The position numbers and the translations under genes are program-made. A model generated the notes under the pieces. The model did not search any database. It had not been told where the DNA came from and saw nothing but the letters and a program-made list of their open reading frames with translations. Shown here one piece after another: positions 32,112-34,545 of a DNA stretch of 34,545 bases (position 1 is its first letter; each line of letters opens with the position of its first letter). Origin of the DNA: CAWIHA01 sp963835855 (GTDB lineage: Bacteria > Acidobacteriota > Terriglobia > Bryobacterales > Bryobacteraceae); NCBI GenBank assembly GCA_963835855.1, contig CAWIHA010000005.1, positions 1-34,545 on the forward strand. Reading direction: 5' to 3'.

Positions 32112-33388
32112 GGCAAGGGAGTGTTCTTTTCTTCCGCTGCACGGCCACTGGCGGCATCCCTGATCGTGTCCACCATGTGGAGAACGAACTGCTGCACATC
32201 GACGCCTGTCGGGTGACCCTCAAAGTGCATTTCCATTTTGCCCGTAGGGTTAAGCATGTGGACGTAGCCGTTGGCATCTTTCCATTGCGAGCCAGGCTTA
32301 TGTGCTCCCGACAGAAGATCAATTGCGGTCATAAGCCCACTCTGTTTGTGAAGTGCGGATTCCGTGTTCGCAAACGCGCCTGGGGCTTCTTCGGAAAGTG
32401 AAGCACGGCCTTGGCAAGAACCGCCGCAGTCAGAGAAGAAGTTCCCCATGATATTTGCGAACGCTCCACTCCCATTGAGCTGCGTTTTATCGCTACCGTC
32501 GATGAACTGCGACTGCCCAGAAGTAGCTCCCGTCGTAGTGTTGGTGAAGCTCACTCCGTTGTTCTGATCGAACGTGCCTGTGTATTGATTACCAAACTGA
32601 TCGTGATACCCGGCGCTCGCATCTCCCTGCTTGTTCATATCAACGTCGGTGGCTTGGAACTGACCGTTAACCGTCTGCCCCTGCACCGAGACCGTTGAAC
32701 TACCGTTCTGGACCTGTTGACAGGTACTGGTATTGTCCTTTGTCTGCGTGCAGGAAAGATAGAAATCCAATCCAGTCGGATCGGTCAACCCGAGCGGGTT
32801 GTTCCGGACGTAAGCGTACTCATTCCACATCTGAGGATCCGCTAGGTGAGCTGCGGAAGCGAATACGGGGTCTGGGCTCGTAAACCTTCCTTGCGCGCTC
32901 GAATCGTATCGCTTCTCAAAGAAGTCCAGCCCCGTCTCGTTATCCCGCTGTTTGCCGGTGAACTTCGGGTTCACCGGGTCGGGGCCGGTCTGGTAGCCCT
33001 GGGCCGCTGTTCGGCCGCCGATGCCCGCAAAAACCTCCTCGCCGAAAGGAAGATAGTCGAAGCGCTTGGCCGGCTTGCCGTTGGCATCTGTCAGGAGCCG
33101 CGTTGACCCCAGATGATCCACCGTGAGGTAGCACGGCGATGTGCCGCAATCGCTGGGATTAGGCTGCGCCGCATACTCGGCCGCAAGCTCGCCCTCGGCA
33201 TTGTAGACGTAGTTAATCGTCACGCCGCCCATCACCTTTTGCACCCGCCGTCCCTCTCCATCATAAACGTGTTGCGCCGCCGCGCCCGCCCCGGTCGCTC
33301 TCACCACGACGGCGAGACCCTGCGCATTCTCCGCGTCCGCAACCGCCGCGCGGCCTACCGCTGAGCGGCGGTTTTCCTTGGCGGCCAA
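32108..33388 (-). CDS. Orphan RHS core with C-terminal tip, cassette D
   Basis: The 426-residue frame again starts at TTG in relE-antisense sequence. The core runs from YDGEGRRVQKVMGG (about 43) through DHLGSTRLLTD, PFGEEVFAGIGGRTAAQGY, FTGKQRDNETGLDFFEKRY to YAYVRNNPLGLTDPTG (206). The tip has a Cys-containing beta-rich stretch (FYLSCTQTKDNTSTCQQVQN), a glycine/asparagine-rich repeat-like part, then FFSDCGGSCQGR and a C-terminal segment VHMLNPTGKMEMHFEGHPTG then VDVQQFVLHMVDTIRD. I do not recognise an enzyme motif. It is coupled to a lipoprotein gene, so an envelope target is likely. Confidence 0.83.
   Translation of the reverse strand: MAAKENRRSAVGRAAVADAENAQGLAVVVRATGAGAAAQHVYDGEGRRVQKVMGGVTINYVYNAEGELAAEYAAQPNPSDCGTSPCYLTVDHLGSTRLLTDANGKPAKRFDYLPFGEEVFAGIGGRTAAQGYQTGPDPVNPKFTGKQRDNETGLDFFEKRYDSSAQGRFTSPDPVFASAAHLADPQMWNEYAYVRNNPLGLTDPTGLDFYLSCTQTKDNTSTCQQVQNGSSTVSVQGQTVNGQFQATDVDMNKQGDASAGYHDQFGNQYTGTFDQNNGVSFTNTTTGATSGQSQFIDGSDKTQLNGSGAFANIMGNFFSDCGGSCQGRASLSEEAPGAFANTESALHKQSGLMTAIDLLSGAHKPGSQWKDANGYVHMLNPTGKMEMHFEGHPTGVDVQQFVLHMVDTIRDAASGRAAEEKNTPLP
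33296..33364 (+). pseudogene. 3' tail of a relE-like toxin gene (R5 junction)
   Basis: Plus-strand codons read RSHHDGETLRILRVRNRR then AAYR and a TGA, homologous to the tails at 26.9 and 30.8 kb. The RHS core starts at the same point upstream. Confidence 0.7.
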
Positions 33389-33479
33389 AAATAGAAAGGG
33401 ACGGGAGAGTCCGGCCCTGGAAAACTGCTGCCCTGCAAGGGGCGCCGTGTCCTATCCTACAGCCGGCGCGAAGCACGGA
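33350..33479. repeat. R element copy 5 (most diverged)
   Basis: The relE stop region, GGCGGCCAAAAAT block and GCTGCCCTGCAAGGGG block are kept. The terminator stem (about 33398-33417) and the terminal palindrome (CGGCGC-GAA-GCACGG) are both degraded. It separates cassette D from the partial cassette E. Confidence 0.85.
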
Positions 33480-33508
33480 ACGGGCTCGCGGCACCTCACG
33501 CTAGGCGA

Positions 33509-34294
33509 TCACTGCCTCTGATACACCAACACCGCTTTCTTATCTGGCCTGTCAGGGCGCCAAGACGTTTCGGTTAACGTATGTCCGTCCTGGCTGATGC
33601 TGAGGGAACCTATGCTGAGGATCTGACCATTAAGCTTCTTGGTCGTAGAAAGCTCGCGGGAGCTGAGTTGCTTGATGGACATCCGCAGGTCCGGTGGGAC
33701 CCCCGGACCATGTACCTCTGCCTCGGAACCATCGAGCCTTACATCAGCGTACTGATCTATTTCAGGAAAAGCGTAATGCAAAAACCCCGCAGTCAGGCTC
33801 AGTTCAAGCCGTGAGGGCTCTGACTCAAAGGGTCTTGCATCGTTCCATGTGCCGGAGAAACCGCCCGATCCAGAAGCACGCGTGTAGACACGATGTTGAG
33901 GTTTTGTCGTCCCCTGTGTGCCAATGGGAGTCAATGTGATTCTCAGCACGGTGCCATCACCAGAAAGCTCCCAGTGTGTGATTCCCTTGGCCTTGCCATC
34001 CTTCTTGGTTTTCGTTTCGAAAGCGGAAGTGCCAAGCTGCCTGCAAGAGGTCGTGCGGCTCGCTGCCATGGGATAGTCCCGCCCATCACATCGGAAACCG
34101 TAGCTCAACGATCCCTGCCTTACATAGTATTCACCTGTTGGACTGACGGTAATTGACAAACTCGCCCCAGAAATACTGCTGCGAGATTCGTCAAGCTTCC
34201 AGTCTCCGCTCCACACCTCGGAAGAACGACCACATGACGACGTGACCGCAGCGAATATTCCGATATACAGGTAACACAGGCCGAATCTTTTCAT
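33509..34294 (-). CDS. Secreted or lipoprotein candidate immunity protein, cassette E
   Basis: The 261-residue protein begins MKRFGLCYLYIGIFAAVTSS then CGRSS: a signal peptide with a possible, imperfect lipobox cysteine. The mature start WSGDWKLDESRSSISGASLS and the second unit SGGFSGTWNDARPFESEPSR look like two lipocalin- or calycin-like beta repeats (G-x-W with a following Ser-rich segment). The ATG at 34294 is chosen because GGAG lies 4 bases upstream and the signal starts there. By position, just right of R5 and on the same strand, it is probably the immunity gene of a fifth cassette whose RHS core lies beyond the window. Confidence 0.65.
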   Translation of the reverse strand: MKRFGLCYLYIGIFAAVTSSCGRSSEVWSGDWKLDESRSSISGASLSITVSPTGEYYVRQGSLSYGFRCDGRDYPMAASRTTSCRQLGTSAFETKTKKDGKAKGITHWELSGDGTVLRITLTPIGTQGTTKPQHRVYTRASGSGGFSGTWNDARPFESEPSRLELSLTAGFLHYAFPEIDQYADVRLDGSEAEVHGPGVPPDLRMSIKQLSSRELSTTKKLNGQILSIGSLSISQDGHTLTETSWRPDRPDKKAVLVYQRQ

Positions 34295-34337
34295 GAGTCT
34301 CCAAGCGCCGCAAAAAGCCATCCAAATAGCCATCCTC

Positions 34338-34545
34338 TCAGGGAGCAGAATGATGAGGCAGATAGCCGAAACGTGCCGCAGCAAAGATTGCTACGCATAT
34401 CGTCGCCGCGACAAGCGAGACGCGAACACGTCTGATAAGCTCAGCCCCGCTCACGGGGCTAGCCCACAAGAGCGAATAAAAAATGCAGAGAGGTATTGAG
34501 TCAAGAAACAACGGTACGGCGGATGCCAACAGCGGCATAGCGATA
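34338..34545 (-). CDS. C-terminal part of a membrane protein (runs off the window)
   Basis: The frame is open to the window edge and ends at 34338. It encodes two hydrophobic segments (PLLASAVPLFLDSIPLCIFY and RVSLVAATICVAIFAAARF) separated by a short loop with charged residues. It stops 43 bases before the cassette E lipoprotein. It could be a second immunity protein or part of an RHS-associated membrane toxin. No family is recognised, and the 5' end is missing. Confidence 0.4.
   Translation of the reverse strand, partial: IAMPLLASAVPLFLDSIPLCIFYSLLWASPVSGAELIRRVRVSLVAATICVAIFAAARFGYLPHHSAP

Noticed and set aside
25178..33479. CRISPR or integron array as an explanation for the spaced repeats
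   Set aside because: Repeats are about 130-170 bp and 1.5-2.6 kb apart with genes between them; no cas genes, no integrase, and no GTTRRRY attC core seen at the R elements.
24462..34545. Transposon or insertion sequence driving the RHS array
   Set aside because: No transposase or recombinase gene and no terminal inverted repeats with target duplications were found; homologous recombination explains the pattern better.

Overview
The window is a high-GC bacterial chromosome segment. Gene content (a secreted M13 peptidase, a large secreted FN3/DUF2341/LamG protein, orphan RHS tips, a two-gene HipA-like kinase/DUF3037 module) fits a soil bacterium of the Acidobacteriota, perhaps the Solibacter/Bryobacter group. 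That placement is inference; no rRNA gene or other diagnostic marker is present.

Region by region: (1) 1-2.7 kb holds a tRNA-Ser(GCU), a secreted M13 metallopeptidase and a small Flp-type pilin. (2) 3.0-9.8 kb is a minus-strand aromatic amino-acid operon: a DUF58 gene, then trpC, trpF, a fused trpB-trpA, chorismate mutase, DAHP synthase and prephenate dehydrogenase, mostly with overlapping or near-overlapping ends. DAHP synthase has a one-base frameshift just before its expected stop. (3) 9.8-11.2 kb is a divergent APC permease. (4) 11.2-18 kb is a patchy zone: a 3'-truncated FkbM methyltransferase, the HipA-like kinase/DUF3037 pair, a roughly 1000-residue secreted multidomain protein, a glycosyltransferase stub and two long stretches without genes. 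(5) 18-19.1 kb has an alkyltransferase-like DNA repair protein and an F420/NADP reductase-like protein. (6) 19.2-24.5 kb is a plus-strand operon behind a strong sigma70-type promoter: CoA-transferase, ferredoxin, 2-oxoacid:ferredoxin oxidoreductase alpha, a fused beta-gamma subunit, and a branched-chain aminotransferase. Together these form a route from branched-chain amino acid to 2-oxoacid to acyl-CoA to free acid, yielding reduced ferredoxin.

(7) 24.6-34.5 kb is the most unusual part. An intact RelBE-type toxin-antitoxin pair is followed by a minus-strand tandem array of four orphan RHS C-terminal cassettes. Each has about 160-200 residues of RHS-associated core, a unique toxin-like tip and a candidate immunity gene. 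The immunity gene of a fifth cassette is at the right edge. Every cassette ends in the same noncoding element (a palindrome, a conserved 25-bp block and an intrinsic terminator), and beyond it lies the 3' tail of a relE-like gene on the opposite strand. Five copies of this element (R1-R5) separate the cassettes. The four cores are mosaic: two linked-site variants occur in all four combinations, the signature of recombination between cassettes. I infer a silent archive of toxin/immunity cassettes with homology on both sides (RHS core at 5', R element at 3'), suited to exchange with an expressed full-length rhs gene elsewhere. One cassette pairs a Cys/His amidase-like tip with a secreted immunity candidate, which fits a peptidoglycan-targeting toxin.
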